Part shown: positions 1 through 8,252 of the stretch, one piece after another | Position numbering within the stretch: the first letter of the stretch is position 1 | Layout of the letters: the number at the start of each line of letters is the position of its first letter | Source: Actinomycetospora sp. TBRC 11914 | Lineage (GTDB): Bacteria; Actinomycetota; Actinomycetes; Mycobacteriales; Pseudonocardiaceae | Direction: 5' to 3' | DNA length: 64,000 nt | Assembly (NCBI RefSeq): GCF_012933465.1 | Contig: NZ_JABBND010000001.1 | Location: 1,173,904 to 1,237,903 of the forward strand | The notes under the pieces: generated by a model | Seen by the model: the letters and a program-made list of their open reading frames with translations, nothing else | Databases searched by the model: none | What the model was told of the DNA's origin: nothing | Position numbers and translations under genes: made by a program

Positions 1-764
1 GCGTCGGTCCCCGTCGGGTCCTCGGTGTCGGACTGCTCGGATCGTGCGCCGGAGACCGGGCCGGGCGACATCTGGATCACCCGGTTGATCTCGAGCGGCA
101 CGTTCGGGTCGATGACGACGTCGCGCTGGCGGGCGAAGCCGTCGATGGCCGCCCACACCAGCGTCGTGAGGTACTCGGTGACGGAGTCCCGGCTCATCGA
201 CCGGCGCTCGAGCCACCACTCCGCGGTGTTCTGGACCAGGCCGACCACGCCGTAGGCCCAGGGCTCGGCCGCGCCGGAGTCCAGCCCGAAGGCGCGCAGG
301 TAGTCGCCGAGCAGCGCCGAGAGCGCCGTCGCGATGATCTCCTTGTCGGCCCGGACGACGGCGTCGCCGCCGTGGCCGTGCCGGGCGAGGACCCAGTAGA
401 GGTTCGGGTACTCCTCGAGCGTCCCGAGCACCGCGTCGATCGACTTGCGGATCCGCGGGACCGGCGCCTCCTCGGAGTTCAGCGCCGGGATCAGCCGGTC
501 GAGCAGAATCTGCGTCGCCCGCTCGCCCATGGCCTCCACGAGGTCGGCCTTGTCGGAGAAGTGGCGGTAGAGCACCGGCTTGGTGACGCCCGCCTCGACC
601 GCGACCTGCTCGATCCCGAACTCGGGCCCCACCTCCGCGAGCACGCGCATCGCCGCCTCGACGAACTCCGCGCGGCGCTCCTCGCGGTGCTTCGTCCAGC
701 GGGTGCGACGTCCGTCACGCGACGGGGGCTTACCCCCCGAGTTCGGCTTGACACCCTCCGCCAT
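1..764 (-). CDS. TetR-family transcriptional regulator (3' end cut by window edge)
   Basis: The frame is open from an ATG at 764 to the left edge with no stop, giving about 254 codons, so the C-terminus is missing. The N-terminal 75 residues are a typical TetR helix-turn-helix: a basic tail (GRRTRWTKHREERRAEF), then EAAMRVLAEVG, then VAVEAGVTKPVLYRHFSDK. The downstream part carries helical ligand-domain residues (YWVLARHG, AWAAIDG-like stretches) as in TetR proteins of about 200-260 residues. The gene is divergent from the AurF-hydrolase-monooxygenase operon, and two inverted repeats fill the gap between them, so it is probably the local repressor and autoregulator. The ligand cannot be read from the sequence. 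Confidence 0.9.
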   Translation of the reverse strand, partial: MAEGVKPNSGGKPPSRDGRRTRWTKHREERRAEFVEAAMRVLAEVGPEFGIEQVAVEAGVTKPVLYRHFSDKADLVEAMGERATQILLDRLIPALNSEEAPVPRIRKSIDAVLGTLEEYPNLYWVLARHGHGGDAVVRADKEIIATALSALLGDYLRAFGLDSGAAEPWAYGVVGLVQNTAEWWLERRSMSRDSVTEYLTTLVWAAIDGFARQRDVVIDPNVPLEINRVIQMSPGPVSGARSEQSDTEDPTGTD

Positions 765-775
765 GACGCTGACGC

Positions 776-836
776 TACCACTGGTTACAGTTACCAGCGG
801 TAAGACGTACACCTCGTTTTGGGTACGAGATGTACG
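776..836. promoter_or_regulatory. Two dyads between tetR and the AurF operon, candidate TetR operators
   Basis: Positions 776-802 form a 27-bp dyad with 11 of 13 base pairs matching, flanked by TACC and GGTA and centred on GGTTACAGTTACC. A second inverted repeat lies at 806-816 and 826-836 (CGTACACCTCG and CGAGATGTACG, one mismatch, 9-bp spacer). Both sit between the divergent starts at 764 and 888, where a TetR repressor would block both promoters. Binding by this TetR is inferred. Confidence 0.55.
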
Positions 837-887
837 ACGAACACGCTGTCACCCGTCGTCGTCGCAGGAACGGGAAGGACGATCGCC

Positions 888-1805
888 ATGTCGGCGCCTG
901 CCGCGAGCCCCACCAGGACCTCCCCGGACCCGGACGCGACCGCCGCGCGGCTGCTCCGTTCCGCGGCGAAGAAGTCCTACGACCCGGACGTCGACATCGA
1001 CTGGGACGCCCCGCTGGTCGACGGGGCGCTGTGGATGCCCGAGCACCGGGTGTCGCTCTACGGCACCGCGCTGTGGGAGCGGATGACCCCGGAGCAGCGC
1101 GTCGAGCTCGGCAAGCACGAGGCGTGCAGCGTCGCGAGCGTCGGGCTCTGGTTCGAGACGCTGCTCATGCAGCGCCTGCTCAAGGACTTCTACGCCGACG
1201 ACCCGACCACCGAGCGCGCGCAGTGGGCGCTCACCGAGGTCGCCGACGAGTGCCGGCACTCGCAGATGTTCGCCCGGATGGTCACCCGCGCGGGCGTGCA
1301 GCCCTACGGGGCGGTGCCGGCCGTCCACCAGCTCGGGAAGCTCTTCTCGGTCCTCAACTGGGGCCCGGCGGCCTACGCGTCGATCCTGGTGGCCGAGGAG
1401 GTGCTCGACCGCCTCCAGCGGGAGCAGGCGAACGACGACGCGATCCAGCCGCTCATGCGCCAGGTGAACCGCATCCACATCGTGGAGGAGGCCCGCCACG
1501 TCGCGTTCGCCCGCGACGAGGTGACCCGGGGCCTGGCGGACCTGTCCCGCGCCGAGCTCGCCTACCAGCGGTTCACCTGCGCGCTGACGTCCTTCTTCGT
1601 GGTGCGCAGCCTCATCAACCCGAAGGTGTACGCCGCCGTCGGGATCGACCCGCGTGAGGGACACCGCACCGCGCTCGCGAACCCCCACCACCGCGAGATG
1701 ATCCGGTACGGCGGCGAGAAGATCATGGGCTTCCTCGACGAGGCCGGGATGGTGGCGGGCCCCGGCCGGGCGCTGTGGAAGAAGTCGTTCCTGCTGGAGA
1801 AGTGA
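888..1805 (+). CDS. AurF-like diiron oxygenase (p-aminobenzoate N-oxygenase family)
   Basis: A 305-residue protein with two diiron-binding signatures: EVADECRH near residues 117-124 and HIVEEARH near 197-204, plus an EEVLD helix near 170. This is the ferritin-like four-helix arrangement of the AurF/CmlI family, whose known members oxidise aryl amines to nitro groups or hydroxylate small substrates; many actinobacterial members have unknown substrates. The ATG at 888 is chosen because a GGAAGGA ribosome site lies about 8 bases upstream; an upstream in-frame start at 819 has none and would run through the operator. The stop overlaps the next ATG (ATGA), so it is co-translated with the hydrolase. 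The substrate is unknown. Confidence 0.85.
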   Translation: MSAPAASPTRTSPDPDATAARLLRSAAKKSYDPDVDIDWDAPLVDGALWMPEHRVSLYGTALWERMTPEQRVELGKHEACSVASVGLWFETLLMQRLLKDFYADDPTTERAQWALTEVADECRHSQMFARMVTRAGVQPYGAVPAVHQLGKLFSVLNWGPAAYASILVAEEVLDRLQREQANDDAIQPLMRQVNRIHIVEEARHVAFARDEVTRGLADLSRAELAYQRFTCALTSFFVVRSLINPKVYAAVGIDPREGHRTALANPHHREMIRYGGEKIMGFLDEAGMVAGPGRALWKKSFLLEK

Positions 1806-2776
1806 TGACGACGAACGAGACCGTCGGCCCGCTGGGGCTGTCGACGGGGATCAGCCTCCGGGTCGCCCGCTCGGGCACCGCCCGGCCGGGCGAGCCGACC
1901 CTCGTCCTCGCGCACGGCTGGTCGCAGGACCTCCGGACGTGGGACCGGGTCCTCGGCGACCTGCGCCGGGCCGGGGTGACCGCCCCGGTGCTGCGCTACG
2001 ACCACCGCGGCCACGGCGGCTCGGAGTCCCCGGGCCGCGGCGGCGCCACCATCGGGCGCGCCGCCGACGACCTCGCGGCGATGCTCACCGATCACGTCGA
2101 GGGCCCGGTCGTGCTGGCCGGGCACTCGATGGGCGGCATGACCCTCATGGCCCTCGCCGAGCGCCACCCCGACCTCGTGCGCGCACGCGTCCGCGGCGCG
2201 GGCTTCGTCGCGACGGCGAGCGACGACATGGCCGAGATGCGGCTCGGGATCCCCGGCCGCCGCGGCGCCTTCGTCGCCCGCGGGGAGCGGGTGATCATGC
2301 CGTTCCTGGCCTCGGTCGGCGACCGGGCGCCGGTCCACCGGGCCGATCCCGAGGGCAGCGGCCTGCACTCCCGCGCCGTCGCCCTCGCCCCGCTGGTCCG
2401 CGGCCTCGTCTTCGGCCGGCACCCGCGGCGCGCGGACGTCCTCTCGGTCGCCGAGCAGACCTTCGCCGCCGACCCGGTCGCCGTCGCGGCCTTCCGCGCG
2501 TCGATCGGCGAGCACCAGCGGACGTCGTCGTTGGCGGCGCTGCGCGGGCTCCCGACGGTCGTGCTGGTCGGCACCCGCGACCGCCTCTGCCCGCCCGACC
2601 ACGCCCGCACGATCGCGGCGTCCCTGCCCGACGCCGAGATCGTCGTGCTCCCCGGCGCCGGCCACATGATCACCTTCGAGCGCTCGCAGGAGGTGGCCGC
2701 GCACCTGCAGGGACTGCTCGAGGCGGCCACCGCCCCCGAGCTCGTCCCGACGTCGAGAGAGGTCAGCGGTGTCTGA
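1805..2776 (+). CDS. Alpha/beta-hydrolase fold protein
   Basis: A 323-residue hydrolase with the full fold signature: oxyanion motif LAHGWSQD, nucleophile elbow GHSMGG (Ser108), acid in GTRDRLCP (Asp259) and GAGHMI (His287). The start overlaps the upstream stop by one base (ATGA) and its end overlaps the next GTG start by 8 bases, so three genes form one tight operon. Beside a Baeyer-Villiger-type monooxygenase, an esterase of this kind commonly cleaves the ester or lactone product. That pathway role is inferred from context only. An ATG 30 bases upstream is in frame but lies inside the AurF gene. Confidence 0.85.
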   Translation: MTTNETVGPLGLSTGISLRVARSGTARPGEPTLVLAHGWSQDLRTWDRVLGDLRRAGVTAPVLRYDHRGHGGSESPGRGGATIGRAADDLAAMLTDHVEGPVVLAGHSMGGMTLMALAERHPDLVRARVRGAGFVATASDDMAEMRLGIPGRRGAFVARGERVIMPFLASVGDRAPVHRADPEGSGLHSRAVALAPLVRGLVFGRHPRRADVLSVAEQTFAADPVAVAAFRASIGEHQRTSSLAALRGLPTVVLVGTRDRLCPPDHARTIAASLPDAEIVVLPGAGHMITFERSQEVAAHLQGLLEAATAPELVPTSREVSGV

Positions 2777-4346
2777 GCCCGCGCCGGAGTTCCACGAGGT
2801 CGTCGTCGTCGGGACCGGGTTCGCCGGGCTCGGCCAGGCCCTGGCGCTCGAGCGCTCCGGCGTCCGGGACGTCGTGCTGCTCGAGAAGGCCCCGGCGTCG
2901 GCCGGCGTCGGCGGCACCTGGCGCGACAACACCTACCCCGGCTGCGCCTGCGACATCCCGTCGCACATGTACTCCCTGTCGACCGACCTCAACCCGGACT
3001 GGTCGCGCTCCTACTCGCCGCAGCCGGAGATCCGCGCCTACCTCGAGCGGGTCGCGGACGCACACGACCTGCGCCGCCGCGTCCGGTTCGCCACCGAGAT
3101 GACCGGCGCGACCTGGGACGAGGAGACCCGGACGTGGACGGTGCACACCACCCGGGGCGACTACCGGTGCCGGTTCCTCGTCTCCGGGGTGGGCGCCCTG
3201 CACCTGCCCTCGACCCCGGCGCTGCCGGGCGCCGAGCGCTTCCGCGGCGAGGCGTTCCACTCCGCGCAGTGGCGTCACGACGTCGACCTGCGCGGCAAGC
3301 GGGTCGCGGTGGTCGGCACCGGGGCGAGCGCGATCCAGTTCGTGCCGCAGATCGCGCCGGTCGCGGCCGGGGTGACGCTCTTCCAGCGCACGCCCGCCTG
3401 GGTGCTGCCCAAGGGCGACCACCCCATCGGCCCGCTGCGCCGGAAGGTCTTCGGGACGGTGCCCGCCCTCCAGCGGGCCTACCGGGCCGCGCTCTACGCC
3501 GGCCTCGAGTCGCGCGCCCTCGGGTTCATGAGCCGCCCGGAGCTGCTGCGCCCGGCGGAGTGGCTCGCCCGCAAGCACATCGAACACGCCATCTCCGACC
3601 CCGAGCTCGTCGAGAAGCTCACCCCGCGCTACTCGCTCGGCTGCAAGCGCGTGCTGGTGTCCAACGACTACTACCCCGCGCTCGCACGGCCGACGGTCGA
3701 CGTCGTGACCTCCGGCATCGCCGAGGTGACCGAGACCGGCGTCGTCGACCGCGACGGCGTCGAGCACCCGGCCGACGTCATCGTCTACGGCACCGGGTTC
3801 CACGTCACCGACGCCTTCGACGGCATCGCGATCACCGGCCGCGACGGGCGCACCCTCCGGGAGACGTGGGCGGAGCACGGCATGCAGACCCACTACGGCA
3901 TCACCGTGACCGACTTCCCCAACCTGTTCTTCCTGCTCGGGCCGAACACCGGGCTGGGGCACAACTCGGTCGTGTTCATGATCGAGTGCCAGACCCGGTA
4001 CGTCGCCCAGGCGATCGCGGCGGTCCACGACGCCGGCTGCAGCGGCCTCGACGTCCGCTCCGAGGCCCAGACCCGCTCGAACGCGGCGGTCCAGCACCGG
4101 CTGCGCAAAGGCATCTGGACCCGTGGCGGGTGCACCAGCTGGTACCTCGACGCCGCCGGGGTGAACCGGACCATCTGGCCCGGCTTCACCGTCCGGTACT
4201 GGGCCGAGACCCGGCGGTTCCGGGCCGAGGACTACGAGTTCTTCGGCCGCGCGTCGGACTTCGGGGTCCCGGGGATGGAGCACGGCACACCGGCGGGGGG
4301 CGCGGTCACCTCGTCCCCGGAGCGCGCGGCACTCTCGAGCGCCTAG
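2769..4346 (+). CDS. Flavin-containing Baeyer-Villiger-type monooxygenase
   Basis: A 525-residue two-dinucleotide-fold flavoprotein starting at GTG 2769. An N-terminal FAD motif VGTGFAGLG (about residues 14-22) is followed by GTWRDNTYPGCACD, the BVMO fingerprint FRGEAFHSAQW (Phe158, Gly160, His164, Trp168) and an NADPH-site motif VVGTGASAIQ near residue 183. Such enzymes use NADPH and O2 to insert oxygen into ketones or oxidise heteroatoms. The length agrees with type I BVMOs (about 500-550). It is the last gene of the TetR-controlled operon. A cyclic or long-chain ketone substrate is plausible but not visible in the sequence. Confidence 0.9.
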   Translation: MSEPAPEFHEVVVVGTGFAGLGQALALERSGVRDVVLLEKAPASAGVGGTWRDNTYPGCACDIPSHMYSLSTDLNPDWSRSYSPQPEIRAYLERVADAHDLRRRVRFATEMTGATWDEETRTWTVHTTRGDYRCRFLVSGVGALHLPSTPALPGAERFRGEAFHSAQWRHDVDLRGKRVAVVGTGASAIQFVPQIAPVAAGVTLFQRTPAWVLPKGDHPIGPLRRKVFGTVPALQRAYRAALYAGLESRALGFMSRPELLRPAEWLARKHIEHAISDPELVEKLTPRYSLGCKRVLVSNDYYPALARPTVDVVTSGIAEVTETGVVDRDGVEHPADVIVYGTGFHVTDAFDGIAITGRDGRTLRETWAEHGMQTHYGITVTDFPNLFFLLGPNTGLGHNSVVFMIECQTRYVAQAIAAVHDAGCSGLDVRSEAQTRSNAAVQHRLRKGIWTRGGCTSWYLDAAGVNRTIWPGFTVRYWAETRRFRAEDYEFFGRASDFGVPGMEHGTPAGGAVTSSPERAALSSA

Positions 4347-4363
4347 CCGCCGGACGGGCGGCT
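4345..4363. terminator. Hairpin between convergent genes
   Basis: Perfect 7-bp arms AGCCGCC (4345-4351) and GGCGGCT (4357-4363) with a 5-nt loop start inside the monooxygenase stop codon and lie between two convergent genes. There is no T-run, as is usual for such GC-rich actinobacterial hairpins, so it would act as a bidirectional terminator or transcript end. Confidence 0.5.
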
Positions 4364-4370
4364 CGACCGG

Positions 4371-5369
4371 TCAGGACGCACTCCCGAAGACGTCCACCAC
4401 ACCCTCGGGTCGGAAGGCCGCGAGCGCGGCGTCGACCCGGGCGAGCTCGTCGTCGCCGAGGCGCACCCGGGCGGCGTCGAGGTTCTCGACGATGTGGGCG
4501 GGGGTGCGGCTGCCGGGGATCGGGACGACGTGCGGGTGCTGGTGGAGCAGCCAGGCCAGCGCGAGCTGGGCGGGGGTCAGGCCCAGCTCGTCTGCGATCG
4601 AGCGCACCGGGGCGTAGCGGTCGTTGTTGGCGGCGAGGTGGGCGAACCGGTCGATGTTGCGGCGGAAGTCGCCCTCGCCCAGGTCGGCCACCTGCCCCGT
4701 CAGGAACCCGCTGCCCAGCGGGCTCCAGGCGACGAGCCCGACGCCGAGCTCGTCGGCGGCCTCGAGCAGGTCATGGTCGGGCCGGTGCCACATCGCCCAC
4801 TGGGCCTGCACCGCGCTGACCGGGTACACCGCGTGGGCGCGGCGCAGGGTGGCGGCGTCGACGTTGGAGAGCCCGAGGTGGCGCACCGTGCCCGCCGCGA
4901 CGAGCTCGGCGACGGCGCCGACGGTGTCCTCGATCGGCACCTCGGGGTCGGGGAAGTGCGGGTAGTACAGGTCGATGCGGTCGGTGCCGAGCTCGCGCAG
5001 CGACCGCTCGGCGTAGCCGCGGACGAGGCGCGGGTCGGCGTTGACGGCGAGCTCGCCGAACTCGAGGCCGACCTCGAAGCGGTGGCCGGGCTCGCCGTCG
5101 GGAATCCGCATCCCGAACTTGGTGGCGATCGCGACCTCGTCCCGCACGGGTGCGAGGGCCCGGCCGACCAGGCGTTCGTTGTGGCCGTCGGCGCCGTAGC
5201 CGTCGGAGGTGTCGACGAGGGTCGCGCCGGCGTCGACGGCGGCGCGCAGGGCGGCCTCGCCGGTCGCGTCGTCGATCTCGCCGTACATGCCGGGCGAGAG
5301 CACCATCGCGCCGACACCGAGGGCGGACACGGTGAGGTCGCCGAGGGTGCGGGTGGGCAGGCCGGTCAT
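4371..5369 (-). CDS. Aldo/keto reductase
   Basis: A 332-residue NADPH-dependent oxidoreductase of the AKR (beta/alpha)8 barrel type. Catalytic tetrad residues are visible at Asp53 and Tyr58 (VDTSDGYGADGHNERLVG), Lys84 (IATKFG) and His138 (LYYPHFPD). The C-terminal cofactor segment VVPIPGSRTPAHIVENL matches the family. The ATG at 5369 is chosen over an upstream in-frame start at 5426, because translation from there would begin in the promoter shared with the divergent LysR gene. The divergent LysR (from 5432) is its likely regulator. The substrate is unknown. Confidence 0.88.
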   Translation of the reverse strand: MTGLPTRTLGDLTVSALGVGAMVLSPGMYGEIDDATGEAALRAAVDAGATLVDTSDGYGADGHNERLVGRALAPVRDEVAIATKFGMRIPDGEPGHRFEVGLEFGELAVNADPRLVRGYAERSLRELGTDRIDLYYPHFPDPEVPIEDTVGAVAELVAAGTVRHLGLSNVDAATLRRAHAVYPVSAVQAQWAMWHRPDHDLLEAADELGVGLVAWSPLGSGFLTGQVADLGEGDFRRNIDRFAHLAANNDRYAPVRSIADELGLTPAQLALAWLLHQHPHVVPIPGSRTPAHIVENLDAARVRLGDDELARVDAALAAFRPEGVVDVFGSAS

Positions 5370-5431
5370 GACGTCCAGCGTCGACCGCTCGGCGGGGGCG
5401 CGTCCAAGACCTGCCGTGATAACCATCGGTC

Positions 5432-6310
5432 ATGAGCTCTCCGGCCGGTGATGTCCACCTCCGCGACCTGCGCTACTTCGTCGCGGTCGCCGACGCGGGG
5501 AGCTTCACCCGCGCCGCCGAGGCGCTCTTCGTCTCGCAGCCGGCGCTCTCCAAGCAGGTGCGGGCGCTGGAGACCCGGCTCGGGGCCCGGCTGCTCGACC
5601 GCGGGCCCGCGGGCCTCGCGCTGACCCCGGAGGGCGAGGCGCTGCTGCCGCACGCGCGGCGGCTGGTCGACGACTGGACGGCCGCCCGGGCCGACGTGCG
5701 CCGGGCCGGGTCGGCGCCGACCCTGCTCGTCGGGCTGCAGACGGCCGTCGGCCGCGACCTCACCCGCCGGCTGCTGGAGGCGACCCGCGAGCGCGGCGCC
5801 CGCATGCAGGTGCGGTTGATCAGCTGGTCGGACGCGAGCACGGGGCTCGCCGACGGCACCGTCGACGTCGCCTTCGTGTGGCTGCCGCTGGTCGCGCCCG
5901 ACGTCGAGGCCCGGGTGCTGCTGCGCGAGCCGCGGTGGGTGGCGCTGGCCGCGGACCACCCGTTGGCGGCGCGGGCGGCGGTGACGCTGGCCGACCTGGC
6001 CGACGAGCCGTTCGTGGCCCTGCCCCGCGCCGCGGGCGCGCTGCGGGAGTTCTGGTTGGCGTCGGCGCAGCGGTCCGCGCCGGCCACGGTGGCGGTGGAG
6101 GCCGACACAGCGGAGGGCGCGATCGAGGCGGTGGCCTCGGGGGTCGGGGTGGCGCTGCTCGCCGAGGGGAACGCGCGGCTGCTGGCCCGGCCGGACGTGG
6201 TGTGCCGGCCGGTGCCGGAGCTGCCGCCGTGCGAGCTCGCCGTCGCCCGGCGCCGCGGGGACGACCGCGAGCTGGTGACGGCGGCCGTGGCGGCGCTGGC
6301 CGGCCGGTGA
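5432..6310 (+). CDS. LysR-family transcriptional regulator
   Basis: A 292-residue LysR-type regulator. The winged helix-turn-helix is at the N-terminus (LRYFVAVADAGSFTRAAEALFVSQPALSKQ, given here as its recognisable core, residues about 12-41) and is followed by an effector-binding domain with VGLQTAVGRDL, DVAFVWLPL and GVGVALLAEG. The length is normal for the family. It is divergent from the aldo/keto reductase, and an ATAACC/GGTCAT half-dyad at 5419-5433 overlaps its own start, which would fit autoregulation. The inducer is unknown. Confidence 0.9.
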   Translation: MSSPAGDVHLRDLRYFVAVADAGSFTRAAEALFVSQPALSKQVRALETRLGARLLDRGPAGLALTPEGEALLPHARRLVDDWTAARADVRRAGSAPTLLVGLQTAVGRDLTRRLLEATRERGARMQVRLISWSDASTGLADGTVDVAFVWLPLVAPDVEARVLLREPRWVALAADHPLAARAAVTLADLADEPFVALPRAAGALREFWLASAQRSAPATVAVEADTAEGAIEAVASGVGVALLAEGNARLLARPDVVCRPVPELPPCELAVARRRGDDRELVTAAVAALAGR

Positions 6311-6336
6311 GCGAACGGCGCCGTCCCTGCGTCCGG

Positions 6337-6361
6337 TGCCGGGAACGTGCCGTTGCCGGCA
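6337..6361. repeat. TGCC hairpin, copy 1 of a small intergenic family
   Basis: Arms TGCCGGGAACG (6337-6347) and CGTTGCCGGCA (6351-6361) pair at 10 of 11 positions across a 3-nt loop, between the convergent LysR and tesB genes. A diverged copy with compensating changes lies at 10488-10512, also between convergent genes. A terminator role is likely. Confidence 0.5.
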
Positions 6362-6374
6362 TCCCGGGGCCGGG

Positions 6375-7259
6375 TCAGGACCGGTGGCGACGACGCCGGA
6401 TGAGTCCCTCCTGCACCACCGACGCGACCAGCGTGCCGTCGGCGGCGTAGAGCCGGCCGGTCGCGAGGCCGCGGCCGCCGCCCGCGTTCGGCGAGTCCTG
6501 CACGTAGAGCAGCCAGTGGTCGGCGCGGAAGGGGCGGTGGAACCACACCGCGTGGTCGAGGCTCGCCACGTCGACCTGTCGCGAGGCCACCCCGCCCTCG
6601 ACGTGCGGGAGCACCGCCGCCTCGAGCAGCGTGAGGTCGCTGGCGTAGGTGAGCACGCAGGCGTGCAGCAGGCGTCCCCGCGGATCCGACGGCGGCGGCA
6701 GCTCGCCGTCGGCGCGCAGCCAGACGCGGTTGCGGGCCGCCGGGGCGGTCGCGCGGTCCCACGGGGCGTGGTCGACGTAGCGCACGTCCAGCGGCCAGGT
6801 GAGCGCCCGGCCCGTCGTCGTGTTGGCCGGCTCGGGCGCGGGCACCGGCGGGCGGTCGCGCCGGGCGAGCCCGTCCGGACCGGGGGTCCCGGGCATCTCG
6901 GCCTGGTGGGTGACGCCCTCCTCGACCACCTGGAACGACGCGGACATCGTGAAGATCGCCTCGCCGCGCTGCACGGCGGTGACGCGCCGGGTGGTGAAGG
7001 AGCGGCCGTCGCGGGTGCGGTCGACCTCGTAGACGATCGGCCGGAACGGGTCACCGGGGCGCAGGAAGTAGCCGTGCAGGGAGTGCACCACGCGGTCGTC
7101 GCCGACCGTCCGCCCCGCCGCGACCATGGCCTGGGCCGCCACCTGGCCGCCGAAGACCCGCAGCAGCGACTCCTGGGGGCTGCGCCCCCGGAAGATGTCG
7201 CGCTCGATGTCCTCGAGGTCCAGCACGTCGTCGACGAGCTCGTCGAGCGCCTTGCTCAT
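6375..7259 (-). CDS. tesB: Acyl-CoA thioesterase II
   Basis: A 294-residue double-hotdog thioesterase. The N-terminal half has FRGRSPQ, FGGQVAAQAM, VHSLHGYFLRPGDP and RDGRSFTTRRV, all typical of TesB. The C-terminal half has SLDHAVWFHRPF, WLLYVQDSP and VASVVQEGL, matching the Asp, Thr/Ser and Gln region of the known catalytic triad. It hydrolyses medium- and long-chain acyl-CoAs to free acid and CoA in the cytosol. The length agrees with TesB proteins (about 285-300). It stands alone, convergent with LysR. Confidence 0.92.
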   Translation of the reverse strand: MSKALDELVDDVLDLEDIERDIFRGRSPQESLLRVFGGQVAAQAMVAAGRTVGDDRVVHSLHGYFLRPGDPFRPIVYEVDRTRDGRSFTTRRVTAVQRGEAIFTMSASFQVVEEGVTHQAEMPGTPGPDGLARRDRPPVPAPEPANTTTGRALTWPLDVRYVDHAPWDRATAPAARNRVWLRADGELPPPSDPRGRLLHACVLTYASDLTLLEAAVLPHVEGGVASRQVDVASLDHAVWFHRPFRADHWLLYVQDSPNAGGGRGLATGRLYAADGTLVASVVQEGLIRRRRHRS

Positions 7260-7321
7260 GGCGCGGCATCTTCTCGTCCGGCGCCCCCGCTGTCGATCAG
7301 GGAGCGGTCACGACCCGGCGG

Positions 7322-7954
7322 TCACGACCCGAAGGAGAGCACCGACACGCTGGTCCCGCCGAGCCGGACCCCGAGCAGCGAGCCGCCCGACGAGCCGTCG
7401 TCGGCGGACCCGTCGTCATGCGAGGCGGCGGCCGGAGCCGACGTGGCCGCCGGGGCCGCTGCCGCCGGTGCCGAGGGCCGCGCGACCGCCTCGTGGGCCG
7501 CGGGCGCCGCGGCGGCCGGGGCGGCCGCGGCGGGGGTGAACGTCATGATCGACGGTGCCGGGGCCGCCGGCTTCGCGATCGGCACGATCTGGGGGGCCGC
7601 GGCGGCGCGGTGGGCGACCGCCGGCGCCGAGGGCGACGAGGTGGCCGAGGTCCCCGAGGTCGCTGAGGTCCCCGAGCCCGACCCGTGCCCGGCGGCGGGC
7701 GCGGACAGCAGCCCGAGCGTGGTCGGCGGCGGGGTCGTCGGGGCGAGCCCGTAGGTCTGGACCGGCGCGCCCGCCGAGGAGGTGCCCGCCGGGGTCGCGC
7801 TCGCCGTCGCCGGCGTGTCGTGCTGGTCGGAGACCGGGGCGATGCCCAGGACCGTGTGCGCCCCGAACGCGACCGCCGCTGCGACCGGGACCCCGACGAC
7901 GACGCCCTTGCTGCGCAACGGGTGCACGTACATGGCGTGCCGGGCGCGGGCCAT
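7322..7954 (-). CDS. Ala/Pro/Ser-rich envelope protein of unknown function
   Basis: A 210-residue protein that I cannot assign to a family. It starts MARARHAMYVHPLRSKG, followed by a hydrophobic segment VVVGVPVAAAVAFGAHTVLG (residues about 18-37) that would serve as a signal anchor. The rest is low-complexity Ala, Pro, Ser and Thr, ending SLLGVRLGGTSVSVLSFGS. The ATG at 7954 is chosen because an AGGAGAG ribosome site lies just upstream; an in-frame ATG at 8023 lacks one. Composition suggests an extracytoplasmic, possibly wall-spanning protein. It is divergent from the WS/DGAT gene. Confidence 0.7.
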   Translation of the reverse strand: MARARHAMYVHPLRSKGVVVGVPVAAAVAFGAHTVLGIAPVSDQHDTPATASATPAGTSSAGAPVQTYGLAPTTPPPTTLGLLSAPAAGHGSGSGTSATSGTSATSSPSAPAVAHRAAAAPQIVPIAKPAAPAPSIMTFTPAAAAPAAAAPAAHEAVARPSAPAAAAPAATSAPAAASHDDGSADDGSSGGSLLGVRLGGTSVSVLSFGS

Positions 7955-8252
7955 GGACTTCTCTCCTCGTGTTCCGGGGGGAGGTGCCGCCGTCTCCCGA
8001 TCGACGCCGGGCGTCATGCGCACACGAGCGCATGACCACTCACCGCACCCAACGCGCCCACCGCGTTCCCGTTACGGGTGACCTGAGCCTTTTCTGCAGC
8101 GTCCGACGAGGTGACCTTCGTTGTCGCTTTCCGTGACTGTTGATCACCTGGAGTCGTCGGGTGGCCGTGATCCTCCGGACCGACCAGACTCGGCGCGCGA
8201 CGGCGCGGACGCGGCCGATCGCCATCGACACCGCGGTCGCGAGGAGGAACGG
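7955..8252. promoter_or_regulatory. 298-bp divergent promoter region
   Basis: This region separates the envelope protein from the WS/DGAT gene. It contains a perfect 5-bp-arm dyad CCCGTTACGGG (8068-8078) and two direct copies of GGTGACC at 8077-8083 and 8110-8116, 33 bp apart, close to three helical turns. Regulator identity is unknown. A riboswitch fold was considered and not found. Confidence 0.35.
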
